Part shown: positions 1 to 9,230 of the stretch, piece by piece
Numbering within the stretch: the first letter of the stretch is position 1
Layout: the number at the start of each line of letters is the position of its first letter
From: an uncultured Pelagibacteraceae bacterium
Lineage (GTDB): Bacteria; Pseudomonadota; Alphaproteobacteria; Pelagibacterales; Pelagibacteraceae
Direction of reading: 5' to 3'
Assembly: GCA_902634775.1 (NCBI GenBank)
Contig: CACPLG010000002.1
Coordinates: forward strand, 1-64,000
Length of the DNA: 64,000 nucleotides
The notes under the pieces: model-generated
Told to the model about the DNA's origin: nothing
Database searches by the model: none
The model's input: only the letters and a program-made list of their open reading frames with translations
Position numbers and translations under genes: made by a program

Positions 1-886
1 TTCTACTAAAAAATTCTTGTGATAAATTGTCCATTTGTTTTGGTCCTTTTGAGCACTGAAATCTAAATTCATTTTTGTCTTGCAACATGATAGTAGTTCT
101 TTGATCTTTTGGCTGAAAGAGACAATTTGATAAAGTAAAAACATTTACTTCTTGTAATTTTGGATATTTGGTTGTTTTCGAACTATATTCAGATAAATTT
201 AATTGTGTTTTATTAAAATTTATTATTGTTGTTTTACCTTTATTAATATTCAAAATTTTTCCACTATTTAAAATTAAAAAATTTTGGTCATTAAGTTGAG
301 AAAACGAACCTGTTCTGGCATATATAATTCTTGAGTCGCTATTATTGTAGGTATCTTTTATAACTATATTTTCAAATTCGTTTAACTCATTTTTTTTATC
401 AACATAAATTGTTAACTTTTCAACTGTGTCCATAAATTTTTTTGGTTTAACTAATGAAGGCAAAAAATCGATATTTGATTGTCTTATAAAAGATCTAGCT
501 TTATCTTGTGTAAAGGGTATTAAAAAAACATTCAATATAAACTGTAAAATCAAAAAAATTAAGGAATATTTTATTAATATATTTAAAAACTCATTTTTTT
601 TAATACCGTTTGACCAAAATATTAAAATTTGATTTTGATCCTCATATTTTACAATGGTAAAAAAAATTGAGAAAAAAAACATAAAAGGTAAAATTTCGTT
701 AAAAATTTTTGGTAAACTTAGCAAAGTGTATAAAAAATAAACCTTGAAACCATGCCCATCTTCTGTGACAAAACCTAAGTAGTTAACAGCCTGAATAACC
801 CAAACAATAAGTGCGACAGAACTACAAGAAAGTAAAAAAAATATTGTTGTTTCCCTTAAAAAGTTTTTAAAAATAATTTTTTTCAT
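1..886 (-). CDS. lptF: LptF-type LPS export permease (partial, 3' end outside window)
   Basis: Reading the minus strand from the ATG at 886 gives an open frame with no stop up to the window edge, about 295 residues. It starts MKKIIFKNFLRETTIFF and has a hydrophobic segment near residues 15-35, two more in roughly residues 60-130, then a soluble beta-rich stretch. This is the layout of the LptF/LptG (YjgP/YjgQ) family, the inner-membrane subunits of the LptBFG extractor that pulls lipopolysaccharide out of the inner membrane. The gene is divergent from pepA, as lptF is in many proteobacteria, which favours LptF over LptG. The C-terminal membrane segments lie beyond position 1. The short plus-strand frame inside it (426-632) is a shadow. 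Confidence 0.8.
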   Translation of the reverse strand, partial: MKKIIFKNFLRETTIFFLLSCSSVALIVWVIQAVNYLGFVTEDGHGFKVYFLYTLLSLPKIFNEILPFMFFFSIFFTIVKYEDQNQILIFWSNGIKKNEFLNILIKYSLIFLILQFILNVFLIPFTQDKARSFIRQSNIDFLPSLVKPKKFMDTVEKLTIYVDKKNELNEFENIVIKDTYNNSDSRIIYARTGSFSQLNDQNFLILNSGKILNINKGKTTIINFNKTQLNLSEYSSKTTKYPKLQEVNVFTLSNCLFQPKDQRTTIMLQDKNEFRFQCSKGPKQMDNLSQEFFSR

Positions 887-942
887 TGAAATTCTAAAAA
901 ATATACATATACACGTTTTGGTAGAAAAATGAATAAAAAATT

Positions 943-2409
943 ATGATTGTAAAAGATAACTTTTCAAAATTTACAAATATTTCAAAATTTTCTGGATGTA
1001 TTGTCTTTTTTACTGACGAGAAGTTGGAAATAACTCATTTGAAAAAGCACCTTAATTCTTCAGACCATAAAAACTTAACTGTGCTTTTAAAGAATAAAAG
1101 TAAAAATAAAAAAAAAGGTTTATTGTCTTTTGATTTAAATCCAAATCAAAAAATAATATTAATTCCTTTAAAAAAAAACCAGAAATCAAACGAGACAGAA
1201 AAACTTGGAGCAAAGCTTACTGATTTTTTAAATAATGACGGGGCAGAAGTTACTCATATTGTTTCAGATACAATATCTGTAACTTTAAAGCCAGATGCCA
1301 TTTATGAATTTTTACATGGAATGAGACTTAAATCATATTCTTTTGATAGATATAAATCTAAAAAAGAGTCAAACTTTCTAAAAATAAATATAACTTCTTC
1401 AAAAAAATTTAATAAAAAAATCTACAATAAATTCAAAGCAATAGAATTAGGAGTTAACTATACAAAAGATTTAGTATCAGAACCTGGAAATATATTGCAT
1501 CCAGATGAATATGCTAAAAGGCTAACTCAATTAAAAAAAATTGGTCTTAAAGTTTCTGTTTATAATGAAAAGCAATTAAAAAAAATGGGTTGCAACGCAC
1601 TTGTTGGCGTTGGACAAGGTAGTATTAGAGGTTCGTATTTAGTAACACTTGAATGGAGAGGAAAAAAATCAAATTCAAAGCCGCTAGCATTCGTTGGTAA
1701 AGGAGTTTGTTTTGATACAGGTGGTATATCTTTAAAGCCCGCGAGGTTTATGGAAGATATGACTTATGACATGGCTGGTTCAGCTGTAGTTGTAGGTCTT
1801 ATGAAAAATTTAGCTTTAAGAAAATCAAAAGTTAACGCAGTTGGTGTTGTTGGGTTAGTTGAAAATATGCCAGGAGGTAATGCTCAAAGACCGGGGGATA
1901 TTGTCAAATCTTATAGTGGAAAAACTATTGAGGTATTAAATACTGATGCAGAAGGAAGATTAGTTTTAGCGGATGCCATAACTTTTACAGAAAAAAAATT
2001 TAAACCTAGTTTGATTGTAGATTTAGCAACATTAACTGGCGCTATAGTTGTAGCATTGGGATCAGAGTATGCTGGATTATTTTCTAACAACGATAATTTA
2101 TCTAAGCAAATTCATGAAGCTGGTGAAAAAGTTGAGGAAAAAGCATGGAGACTCCCATTGCACTCTAATTACGATAAACTTATGAATTCCAAAAATGCAG
2201 ACATGCAGAATATTAATTATGTTGGTGGAGCAGGCTCGACGACCGCAGCTCAGTTTTTGCAAAGATTTATTTTAAACAAAACACCCTGGGCTCATTTAGA
2301 TATTGCTGGGATGGCTTTTTCAAAATATGCCGGAGCTCTTAATTCAAGTGGGGCAACAGGTTATGGAGTAAGATTATTAAATAAATTTATTGAGGATAAC
2401 TATGAGTAA
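943..2409 (+). CDS. pepA: Leucyl aminopeptidase (M17 family)
   Basis: A 488-residue cytosolic M17 metallo-aminopeptidase that removes N-terminal residues from peptides during protein turnover. The family signature NTDAEGR is at residues 333-339, and the metal and active-site region VGKGVCFDTGG lies upstream of it. The N-terminal domain (about residues 1-170) is lysine-rich and divergent, as is usual for the family. Length matches other PepA proteins (about 480-500). It is divergent from lptF across a 56-base gap, and its last codons overlap the start of ndk by 8 bases, so the two are probably translated from one message. The ATG at 943 has no strong Shine-Dalgarno sequence. Confidence 0.95.
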   Translation: MIVKDNFSKFTNISKFSGCIVFFTDEKLEITHLKKHLNSSDHKNLTVLLKNKSKNKKKGLLSFDLNPNQKIILIPLKKNQKSNETEKLGAKLTDFLNNDGAEVTHIVSDTISVTLKPDAIYEFLHGMRLKSYSFDRYKSKKESNFLKINITSSKKFNKKIYNKFKAIELGVNYTKDLVSEPGNILHPDEYAKRLTQLKKIGLKVSVYNEKQLKKMGCNALVGVGQGSIRGSYLVTLEWRGKKSNSKPLAFVGKGVCFDTGGISLKPARFMEDMTYDMAGSAVVVGLMKNLALRKSKVNAVGVVGLVENMPGGNAQRPGDIVKSYSGKTIEVLNTDAEGRLVLADAITFTEKKFKPSLIVDLATLTGAIVVALGSEYAGLFSNNDNLSKQIHEAGEKVEEKAWRLPLHSNYDKLMNSKNADMQNINYVGGAGSTTAAQFLQRFILNKTPWAHLDIAGMAFSKYAGALNSSGATGYGVRLLNKFIEDNYE

Positions 2410-2812
2410 AGTTGAACAAACTCTTTCGTTGATTAAACCTGATGCAGTTGAGAGAAATTTAGAAGAGGAAATAAAACAATTTTTTATTAAATCTGGTTTT
2501 AAAATTACTAAACAAAAAAAGGTAAAATTAGAAAAAAAAGATGCTGAAATTTTTTATAAAGCACATGAAACAAAACCTTTTTATAATGATCTTTGTAACT
2601 ATCTTTCTTCTGGGCCTATTGTTGCAATGATACTTGAAAAGGTTAATGCAGTTTCTGAAAATCGAAAAGTTATGGGAGCAACTGATCCCACAAAAGCAGA
2701 TGAAGGAACAATACGAAAAAAATATGGAATATCCATTGATAAAAATTCAGTTCATGGTTCAGACAGTGTTGAAAATGCTAATAAAGAAATTAACTTTTTT
2801 TTTAAGACCTAA
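2402..2812 (+). CDS. ndk: Nucleoside diphosphate kinase
   Basis: NDP kinase transfers the gamma phosphate of ATP to other nucleoside diphosphates through a phosphohistidine. The sequence begins MSKVEQTLSLIKPDAVER, the typical beta-1 region, and carries the active-site motif HGSDS with the catalytic histidine near residue 118. I chose the ATG at 2402 (136 residues) because family homology begins there; an upstream in-frame ATG at 2390 would add only four residues inside pepA. The start overlaps the end of pepA by 8 bases, implying translational coupling. The 3' end overlaps the convergent purN gene by 11 bases. Confidence 0.93.
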   Translation: MSKVEQTLSLIKPDAVERNLEEEIKQFFIKSGFKITKQKKVKLEKKDAEIFYKAHETKPFYNDLCNYLSSGPIVAMILEKVNAVSENRKVMGATDPTKADEGTIRKKYGISIDKNSVHGSDSVENANKEINFFFKT

Positions 2813-3371
2813 TAAGTTTTTCTAAAATGATAGGATAAAGTTTATTCTCTTCTTTAAGCACTCTTTTTTCTAATTTTTTTAAAGTTTCTTTTTTGAAAAT
2901 CTTAACTTTCTTTTTTGCAATGATCTTACCAGAGTCTAGTTTTTTACTTACATAATGTATTGTACATCCTGAAAATTTTTCTTTAGCTTTTAAGGCTCTT
3001 TTGTGTGTGTTAAGCCCTTTGTATTTTGGTAATAAAGATGGATGTATATTAATTATTTTATTCTTAAAAAAATTAAGAAAATACGGACTTAAAATTTTCA
3101 TAAACCCCGCTAAACAAATAAACTTTACATCTTTATCAATGAGAATTTTTGCTAATTTTTTTTGTTCAATTTTTAAAAATGATTGGGAAATAACTTTAGT
3201 TATAATTTTATTTTTTTTTGCAATTTTTAATCCAGCAGCATTATTTTTATTACTTATTACATATGCAATTTTATAATTACAAGTTTTCTTCTTTGATCTT
3301 AAAATTAAAGCTTTAAGATTTGTTCCCCTTCCAGAGATAAAAACTGCAATTTTAGCCTTTTCCTTGATCAC
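2802..3371 (-). CDS. purN: Phosphoribosylglycinamide formyltransferase
   Basis: PurN transfers a formyl group from 10-formyl-THF to GAR in step three of purine synthesis. The 189-residue protein has the N-terminal nucleotide-binding stretch FISGRGTNLKAL, and the catalytic triad region with Asn108 and His110 in NIHPSLLPKYKG. The later aspartate is in the motif VSKKLDSGKII. The start is a GTG at 3371 placed one base after the purM stop, so purM and purN form a coupled two-gene unit. An ATG sits two bases upstream but runs straight into TGA, which supports the GTG call. Confidence 0.93.
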   Translation of the reverse strand: MIKEKAKIAVFISGRGTNLKALILRSKKKTCNYKIAYVISNKNNAAGLKIAKKNKIITKVISQSFLKIEQKKLAKILIDKDVKFICLAGFMKILSPYFLNFFKNKIINIHPSLLPKYKGLNTHKRALKAKEKFSGCTIHYVSKKLDSGKIIAKKKVKIFKKETLKKLEKRVLKEENKLYPIILEKLIRS

Positions 3372-3372
3372 A

Positions 3373-4398
3373 TTACCAACGTATATTGTTAGTATATTTT
3401 ACTTTACTTTTATTTTTAATTATTTCTCCAATTATGTAGGGGCGGTATTGTTTGGTAAAAAACTTTAAAATTTTATGAAAATTATTCTTTTTAATTATCA
3501 AACAAAAACCTACACCACAATTAAAAGTTTTGAGCATTTCTTTTTGAGAAACACCATTTTTGTTGATCCAACTAAAAATTTTATGGGTTTTTATTTTGTC
3601 TAAATCTATTCTTGCACAAAGTTTTTGGGGTATTACTCTTTCAATATTATCACCTATTCCTCCACCTGTTATATTTGCACATCCATTAATTAGTTTTCTA
3701 TCAAGCAAATTCACAATTTCTTTTACATAAATTTTAGTGGGTTTTAATATTTCATTCCGCAAAAATTTATTTTTTTTAATATTGATTTTCTTTTTTTTTA
3801 AAACTTCTCTTAATAAGGAGTATCCATTTGAATGAAGTCCGCTAGAAGGTATTGCTAAAATCAAATTATTTTCTTTTATCTTTTCCTTATTTAAAACATT
3901 ATTCTTGTTTACAAGTCCAACAGAAAATCCTGCCAAATCAAATTTATTTTTAGAGTAGGTTCCTGGCATTTCAGCTGTTTCTCCTCCCACTAATTGACAC
4001 TCACTCATTTTGCAACCTTCATGTATGCCTTTAATAATATTTTTTAATTTTGTTAAATTTATTTTATCAATTGAAATGTAATCTAAGAACAAAAGTGGTT
4101 TTGCTCCTAGTACCAGAATATCATTTACACACATTGCAACTAAATCTATTCCAATAGTATTAAACTTATTTAAAATATTTGCTATTTCAAGTTTAGTTCC
4201 AACACCATCAGTGCTACTTACCAATAAAGGATTATTAAATTTTTTTGGAATTTCGTTTATTGAACCAAAACTACCAATATTTTTAAATTTATTTTTAGAA
4301 TTTCCTTTTTTGGTTAATTTAGATATATATTTAATGAATTGATAAGATGCATTTATGTTTACTCCGCTTTTTTGATATGTAAATTTATATTTTTTCAT
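3373..4398 (-). CDS. purM: Phosphoribosylformylglycinamidine cyclo-ligase (AIR synthetase)
   Basis: PurM closes the imidazole ring of AIR using ATP in de novo purine synthesis. The 341-residue protein matches the family length and shows the conserved blocks STDGVGTKLEIA, LVGGETAEMPG and ITGGGIGDN. It is the first gene of a purM-purN unit on the minus strand. Its ATG lies only 8 bases from the divergent start of the DUF2066 gene, so the promoters of both must overlap each other's coding sequence or drive nearly leaderless transcripts. The purM/DUF2066/hdaA neighbourhood recurs in alphaproteobacteria. Confidence 0.95.
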   Translation of the reverse strand: MKKYKFTYQKSGVNINASYQFIKYISKLTKKGNSKNKFKNIGSFGSINEIPKKFNNPLLVSSTDGVGTKLEIANILNKFNTIGIDLVAMCVNDILVLGAKPLLFLDYISIDKINLTKLKNIIKGIHEGCKMSECQLVGGETAEMPGTYSKNKFDLAGFSVGLVNKNNVLNKEKIKENNLILAIPSSGLHSNGYSLLREVLKKKKINIKKNKFLRNEILKPTKIYVKEIVNLLDRKLINGCANITGGGIGDNIERVIPQKLCARIDLDKIKTHKIFSWINKNGVSQKEMLKTFNCGVGFCLIIKKNNFHKILKFFTKQYRPYIIGEIIKNKSKVKYTNNIRW

Positions 4399-4406
4399 AA
4401 TTTAAA

Positions 4407-5483
4407 ATGTTTTTAAAAAAAAATTTTTTGAGGCTTTCATCTTATATAGTTTTTACTATATTTGTAATATTTTTTATTTGTTTTATTCACACTAATATTT
4501 TTGCCAAAATTTTCAAAATTCAAGACATAGAAATTGAAGAACCTTTTAATTCTAATTTTAATAAGGAAAAAGTTATCAATAAAGCATTTGATGAAGCCTT
4601 TGATATTCTTTTGAATAGCTTAATAACCTCTAATGATAAAAATAAAATTAAAAATACACAATTAAAAGATATTAAATATCTTATTGATTCTTTCACTATT
4701 ACGAATGAACAGTTCCTAAATAAAAATTATCAAGCAAATTTCGAGGTAAATTTTGATAAGCCTAAAATTTTAAATTTTTTTGAAAAGAAAAATATATTTC
4801 CATCAATGTATAAAAAAAAAAAATTTCTGACATTACTTATTCTTATAGATAATGATGAAGACAATGCTCTTTTATTTGATAGAAATCCCTTCTATAGAAA
4901 ATGGAATGATGATACAAAAAATTTTTCCCAAATAAATTATGTATTGCATGAAGAAGACATTATTGATCTAAAGTTTATCAATGATAACAAAGATATAATT
5001 GAAAATTTTAAATTTGATCAAATTGTAAAAAAATATGATACAGAGGATTACATAGTTGTAATATATTTTAAGAACAAAAATAATTTAAGGGTGCTTTCAA
5101 AAATGTTTTATGAAGGTAAAGTAAAGATTTTAAATCAAAGTTATAAAAAAGTTGATATTTCCGATGATTTTCAACTATTAAATATTATTGAAAAAACCAA
5201 GATTTTTTTTGAAGATATTTGGAAACAAAATAACCAAATTAATACCTCAATCAAACTTCCACTAAATATTTCTGTTAATTCAAAAAAAGTTAAACAAATT
5301 CAATTTATTGAAAATTATTTAGCACAGCTTGATTTGGTTTCAAACTTTTATGTTACAAATTTTAATAATAATAATACAATTTATAAAATAATTTTTAATG
5401 GTAATCCAAATCAATTTTTAACCTTAATGAAAGAGAAAGATATCGACATCGATACTAATCAAGAAATATGGAAAGTAAGATAA
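4407..5483 (+). CDS. DUF2066 domain-containing membrane-anchored or exported protein
   Basis: A 358-residue protein with a hydrophobic N-terminus (about residues 10-33) that could be a signal peptide or a membrane anchor, followed by a lysine- and asparagine-rich soluble region. The position between purM and hdaA and the general pattern fit the DUF2066 family, whose biochemical role is not established. The 3' end overlaps the hdaA start by 16 bases, so the two are likely co-expressed. Assignment rests on gene context plus modest sequence resemblance; no catalytic motif is visible. Confidence 0.65.
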   Translation: MFLKKNFLRLSSYIVFTIFVIFFICFIHTNIFAKIFKIQDIEIEEPFNSNFNKEKVINKAFDEAFDILLNSLITSNDKNKIKNTQLKDIKYLIDSFTITNEQFLNKNYQANFEVNFDKPKILNFFEKKNIFPSMYKKKKFLTLLILIDNDEDNALLFDRNPFYRKWNDDTKNFSQINYVLHEEDIIDLKFINDNKDIIENFKFDQIVKKYDTEDYIVVIYFKNKNNLRVLSKMFYEGKVKILNQSYKKVDISDDFQLLNIIEKTKIFFEDIWKQNNQINTSIKLPLNISVNSKKVKQIQFIENYLAQLDLVSNFYVTNFNNNNTIYKIIFNGNPNQFLTLMKEKDIDIDTNQEIWKVR

Positions 5484-6142
5484 GAGACCTAAGGCAAGAA
5501 ATATTTAAGTTTGAGCAATTATCAAATTTTGATAAAAATGATTTTTTTGTCAGTGAGTGTAATTATTTTGCATTTAATTTAATCAAAAGCTGGCCCAATT
5601 GGGAAAAAAAAATATTAAATATTTATGGTGAACGCAAATCAGGCAAGTCTCATTTATCAGAAATTTTTTTAGAAAACAAAAAAGGGGTCAAATTTAAATT
5701 AAAAGATTTGAATAAGAAAATATTTGATAGAATTAGGGGGTATGAAAATATTGTAATTGAAGATTTTAATGAAAGATGTGATGAGGAAGCAGCTTATTCT
5801 TTAATTAATATGGTTGAAAAAGAGAACAAATATTTATTAATAACATCTGTGAGAGCTGTAAATGAGATGGAGACAAGGCTTAAAGATTTGAATTCAAGGT
5901 TTAAAAATATTCTTACAGCGAAAATCGATAAGCCAGATGATGAACTTATTCACGCACTTATTGTTAAGAATTTTTCAGATAACCAAATAATTTTAGATAA
6001 AAAACTAATAAATTTTATCTGTAAAAGAATAGCTAGATCTTACGATAAAATATCTGAATTTATATGTACAATTGACGAAATTAGTTTAAAAAAAAAAAAA
6101 CCTATTAATTTGAAAATAATTAAAGAAATTTTAGGAGTATAA
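5468..6142 (+). CDS. hdaA: DnaA-like regulatory ATPase (Hda/HdaA family)
   Basis: A 224-residue AAA+ protein related to DnaA domain III. HdaA stimulates ATP hydrolysis on DnaA together with the sliding clamp to prevent re-initiation of replication. The Walker A is GERKSGKSH (residues 54-62), a variant without the usual GPxGSGKT. A Walker B-like IVIEDF follows. Near the N-terminus the segment QEIFKFE occupies the place of the clamp-binding QLxFDL motif but is degenerate. The start at 5468 overlaps the preceding DUF2066 gene. The family is clear from order and architecture, though the nucleotide-binding motif is weak. Confidence 0.78.
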   Translation: MESKIRDLRQEIFKFEQLSNFDKNDFFVSECNYFAFNLIKSWPNWEKKILNIYGERKSGKSHLSEIFLENKKGVKFKLKDLNKKIFDRIRGYENIVIEDFNERCDEEAAYSLINMVEKENKYLLITSVRAVNEMETRLKDLNSRFKNILTAKIDKPDDELIHALIVKNFSDNQIILDKKLINFICKRIARSYDKISEFICTIDEISLKKKKPINLKIIKEILGV

Positions 6143-6144
6143 AA

Positions 6145-7932
6145 TTGAATAAATTTAGAACACATACTTGTGGAGAACTTACAAAAAAATTTACTAAAAA
6201 AGATGTAATATTATCTGGCTGGATAAATAAAAAAAGAGATCATGGAAACCTTCTTTTTGTCGACCTTAGAGATCATTATGGAATAACACAATGTGTAATT
6301 GATAAAGAAAATAAATTTTTTAAAGAATTAGAAAAACTTCAACTTGAAACTGTTATCAAAGTAAATGGAAAAGTTATTGAAAGAACTAAAGAGACAATTA
6401 ATAAAGATCTTTCAACAGGGGAGATTGAAGTTGCTATTGAAAAATTTGAAATAATTGGAAAAACAAAAGAATTACCCCTTCCTGTTTTTAGTGATCAGGA
6501 ATACTCTGAGGAGATAAGACTTAAGTATAGATTTTTAGATTTAAGAAGAAAACAAATTCATAATAATATTATCTTAAGATCAAAAGTAATTTCTTTTATT
6601 AGAAAAGAAATGGAGAAGATGGATTTTTTAGATTTTCAAACACCCATATTAACTTCATCTAGTCCTGAGGGGGCAAGAGACTTTCTTGTCCCAAGCAGGT
6701 TAAATCCTGGAAAGTTTTATGCTTTACCTCAGGCACCACAACAATTTAAACAACTAATAATGGTTTCAGGATTTGATAAATATTTTCAAATTGCGCCTTG
6801 CTTCAGAGACGAGGATGCAAGAGCAGATAGAAGTCCTGGTGAATTTTACCAACTGGATATAGAGATGTCATTTGTTGAGCAAGAAGATGTTTTTTCAGTA
6901 ATTGAAAATCTGTTTTTAAAATTATTTAAAGAATTTTCGAATAAAAAATTAGCAAGTGAAAAGTTTCCTAGAATTAAATATTCAGAGGCAATTGAAAAAT
7001 ATGGAACAGATAAACCCGATCTTAGAAATCCGTTGGTTATTTCGAATATTACAGAAATTTTTAGAAGAGAAGATGTAAAATTTGATATTTTTAAAAGAGA
7101 AGTTTCAAAAGGTAAAGTTGTAAAAGCAATCATTACAAAGAATACAAAAGATAAACCAAGAAGTTTTTTTGATAATATTGATAATTGGGCCAAGAAAGAA
7201 GGTTCAAGCGGTTTAGCATATTTCACTTTTATTAGAGAAGATAATAAAATTGTGGGTAAAGGTCCTGTTGGAAAGTTTTTTTCTTCAGAAGCTTGTGAAA
7301 AAATTTTGGAGTTAACAAAGTCTAAAATTGGTGACAGTATTTTCATGTCATGTGGACAAAAAAAAGATGTTGAAAAAATTCTTTCATTAGCAAGAAATAA
7401 AATCGCTGAAGATTTAAATTTAATACCTAATAATATGTTTTCATTTTGTTGGATAATTGATTATCCTATGTATGAGATAGATGAAAAGACGAAAAAAATT
7501 AAATTTAGTCACAATCCCTTTTCTATGCCCCAAGGAGACATAAAGGATATTGATTTTTCAAAACCATTAGAAATGAAAGCATATCAATATGATATTGTTT
7601 GCAATGGAATAGAGTTATCTTCTGGCGCCATTAGAAATCATGTTCCAGAATTAATGTATAAACTTTTTGAAATAGCTGGATACAAAAAAAAGGATGTGGA
7701 TAGTAAATTTAGTGGAATGATAAACGCACTAAGTTATGGCGCACCTCCTCACGGTGGAATAGCTCCAGGGATTGACAGAATTGTGATGTTACTAGCAAAT
7801 GAGGCCAATATCAGGGAGGTTACAATGTTCCCAATGAACCAAAACGCGCAAGATTTGATGATGTCAGCACCATCTGAGGTTAGTGAAGATCAATTAAAAG
7901 AGCTTCAGCTTTCAATTGCCAAAAAAAAGTAA
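6145..7932 (+). CDS. aspS: Aspartyl-tRNA synthetase
   Basis: A 595-residue bacterial-type class II synthetase: N-terminal OB-fold anticodon-binding domain (about residues 1-110), catalytic core with motif 2 around FRDEDARADR, the GAD insert, and motif 3 in GIAPGIDRIVMLL near the C-terminus. It charges tRNA-Asp; whether it also charges tRNA-Asn depends on a GatCAB partner not seen here. The start is TTG at 6145, chosen because a good Shine-Dalgarno (TAGGAG at 6132-6137) lies at proper spacing and the usual N-terminal sequence (NKFRTHTCGEL) follows. It lies 2 bases after hdaA, probably in the same transcript. Confidence 0.96.
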   Translation: MNKFRTHTCGELTKKFTKKDVILSGWINKKRDHGNLLFVDLRDHYGITQCVIDKENKFFKELEKLQLETVIKVNGKVIERTKETINKDLSTGEIEVAIEKFEIIGKTKELPLPVFSDQEYSEEIRLKYRFLDLRRKQIHNNIILRSKVISFIRKEMEKMDFLDFQTPILTSSSPEGARDFLVPSRLNPGKFYALPQAPQQFKQLIMVSGFDKYFQIAPCFRDEDARADRSPGEFYQLDIEMSFVEQEDVFSVIENLFLKLFKEFSNKKLASEKFPRIKYSEAIEKYGTDKPDLRNPLVISNITEIFRREDVKFDIFKREVSKGKVVKAIITKNTKDKPRSFFDNIDNWAKKEGSSGLAYFTFIREDNKIVGKGPVGKFFSSEACEKILELTKSKIGDSIFMSCGQKKDVEKILSLARNKIAEDLNLIPNNMFSFCWIIDYPMYEIDEKTKKIKFSHNPFSMPQGDIKDIDFSKPLEMKAYQYDIVCNGIELSSGAIRNHVPELMYKLFEIAGYKKKDVDSKFSGMINALSYGAPPHGGIAPGIDRIVMLLANEANIREVTMFPMNQNAQDLMMSAPSEVSEDQLKELQLSIAKKK

Positions 7933-8763
7933 TTATTTTTTTCCTTTAAGATTTATTCTGATGTCGGATAAGTCAATAAGTTTTCTTTTATAATCGTTTC
8001 TTACAAAACCCTTACTGGTGATATCTTTTACTATTTTGATTAGTTCGTTATTTTCATCATTCATAGCACCTGCATTTTTTTCGTCCGTTTTGTCTGATCT
8101 TCCAATTGACGGAGTATGAGCAAGATCTTCTCTATTTAAATATGAAATAGCAAGTTCTCTAAAAATATAATCTAAAATAGATGAGGCAGAAAGAATTCTA
8201 TCATTTCCGTAAACTTTTCCCGATGGTTCAAATTTTGTGTCTACATAAGCACTAACAAACTCATCTAACGGAACGCCATACTGCAAACCTAAAGATATAG
8301 CTATTGCAAAATTATTCATTAAAGCTTTAACTAGCTCACCTTCTTTACTTGTATCAATAAAAATTTCTCCAATCTTGCCATCTTCATATTCACCAGTGTG
8401 TAAGTAAACCTTATGATCCCCTATGGTAGCTTTTTGAATGTAGCCCTTTCTTCTGTCGGGCATACCAAATCTTTTATTAACTGATTCATTCAGATTTTTA
8501 ACAAAATTATTATTCATATTTTTATTATCATCAATTTTATTTACCTTTTTAATTTGCTTTTCTTTATCACTGAGATTATCTACAGTTTTAAGATTCTTAT
8601 CCAAATTCTTGGTTTTTCGATTATCAATTTTCATATCTAATATTTCAAATTTTCCATCTTCTTTTTTTTCAAGATTTTCTAATTCTTTTTCGTCTATTTT
8701 GTCTAGGTAGTGACTGACTTTAAAAGTGCAGGTATAAAAGGTTTCAACGAGGTATTTTGCCAT
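7933..8763 (-). CDS. TSCPD-type protein resembling the C-terminus of class II ribonucleotide reductase (NrdJ)
   Basis: A 276-residue protein in two parts. Residues 1 to about 95 are charged and low in complexity (KxxxK/E/D-rich) with one short conserved N-terminal block, [14 protein letters not shown]. Residues about 100-235 closely resemble the extreme C-terminal domain of alphaproteobacterial B12-dependent NrdJ, including [20 protein letters not shown], a block beginning [16 protein letters not shown], and [15 protein letters not shown]. No reductase barrel or B12 site is present, so it cannot be a reductase itself. Such stand-alone domains may deliver electrons to, or regulate, a reductase encoded elsewhere, but that is inference. 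It is convergent with aspS with no gap. Confidence 0.7.
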   Translation of the reverse strand: MAKYLVETFYTCTFKVSHYLDKIDEKELENLEKKEDGKFEILDMKIDNRKTKNLDKNLKTVDNLSDKEKQIKKVNKIDDNKNMNNNFVKNLNESVNKRFGMPDRRKGYIQKATIGDHKVYLHTGEYEDGKIGEIFIDTSKEGELVKALMNNFAIAISLGLQYGVPLDEFVSAYVDTKFEPSGKVYGNDRILSASSILDYIFRELAISYLNREDLAHTPSIGRSDKTDEKNAGAMNDENNELIKIVKDITSKGFVRNDYKRKLIDLSDIRINLKGKK

Positions 8764-8873
8764 AATAGTTTCCTTATTTATTTTGAGTCTAAGAGAATCT
8801 ATTGTATATACAAAAATAATTTTTAGTCTAATTTATTTTTTACAATTTAAAATTGAAAAAAAACTAATTTTTT

Positions 8874-9230
8874 ATGTTGACTCTATTTAAACAAATTTTC
8901 ACTTGGTGGAATCATCAAACTTTAGGCACAAGACTACACACCTTTTTCAAAGGAAAATTTGTCGGCAAAGATGAAAATGGAAACAAATACTATGAGAGTA
9001 AAAATGGAAGAAGATGGGTTATTTATAATGGGGAAGTGGACTCGACCAAAATACCAAATGAGTGGTTTTCTTGGATTCATTTTACGAAAAATAAAATAGA
9101 AAAAGTCCAAGATCAAAAAAAATTTTCTTGGCAAAAATCTCACAAACCAAATCTTACCGGAACAAATAGAGCTTACCATCCAAAAAACAGTAAAAATGAA
9201 AATAAAAAATATAAATCTTGGAAAGAGTAG
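8874..9230 (+). CDS. NDUFA12 (B17.2-like) complex I accessory subunit
   Basis: A 118-residue protein of the NDUFA12 family, an accessory subunit of respiratory complex I that alphaproteobacteria share with mitochondria. Visible family features are TWWNHQTLGTRLHTFFKGKFVGKDENGNKYYE near residues 10-45 (tryptophan, TLGTRL and the DxxGNxYYE block) and RRWVIYNGEVDSTKIPNEWFSWIH. The basic tail is poorly conserved. The start at 8874 follows a short AT-rich gap with no strong ribosome binding site. Its 3' end overlaps the DUF2155 gene by 35 bases. Confidence 0.9.
   Translation: MLTLFKQIFTWWNHQTLGTRLHTFFKGKFVGKDENGNKYYESKNGRRWVIYNGEVDSTKIPNEWFSWIHFTKNKIEKVQDQKKFSWQKSHKPNLTGTNRAYHPKNSKNENKKYKSWKE

Noticed and set aside
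426-632. Short plus-strand frame of 68 codons
   Set aside because: It lies inside lptF on the opposite strand and has no ribosome site or recognisable motif; it is a shadow.
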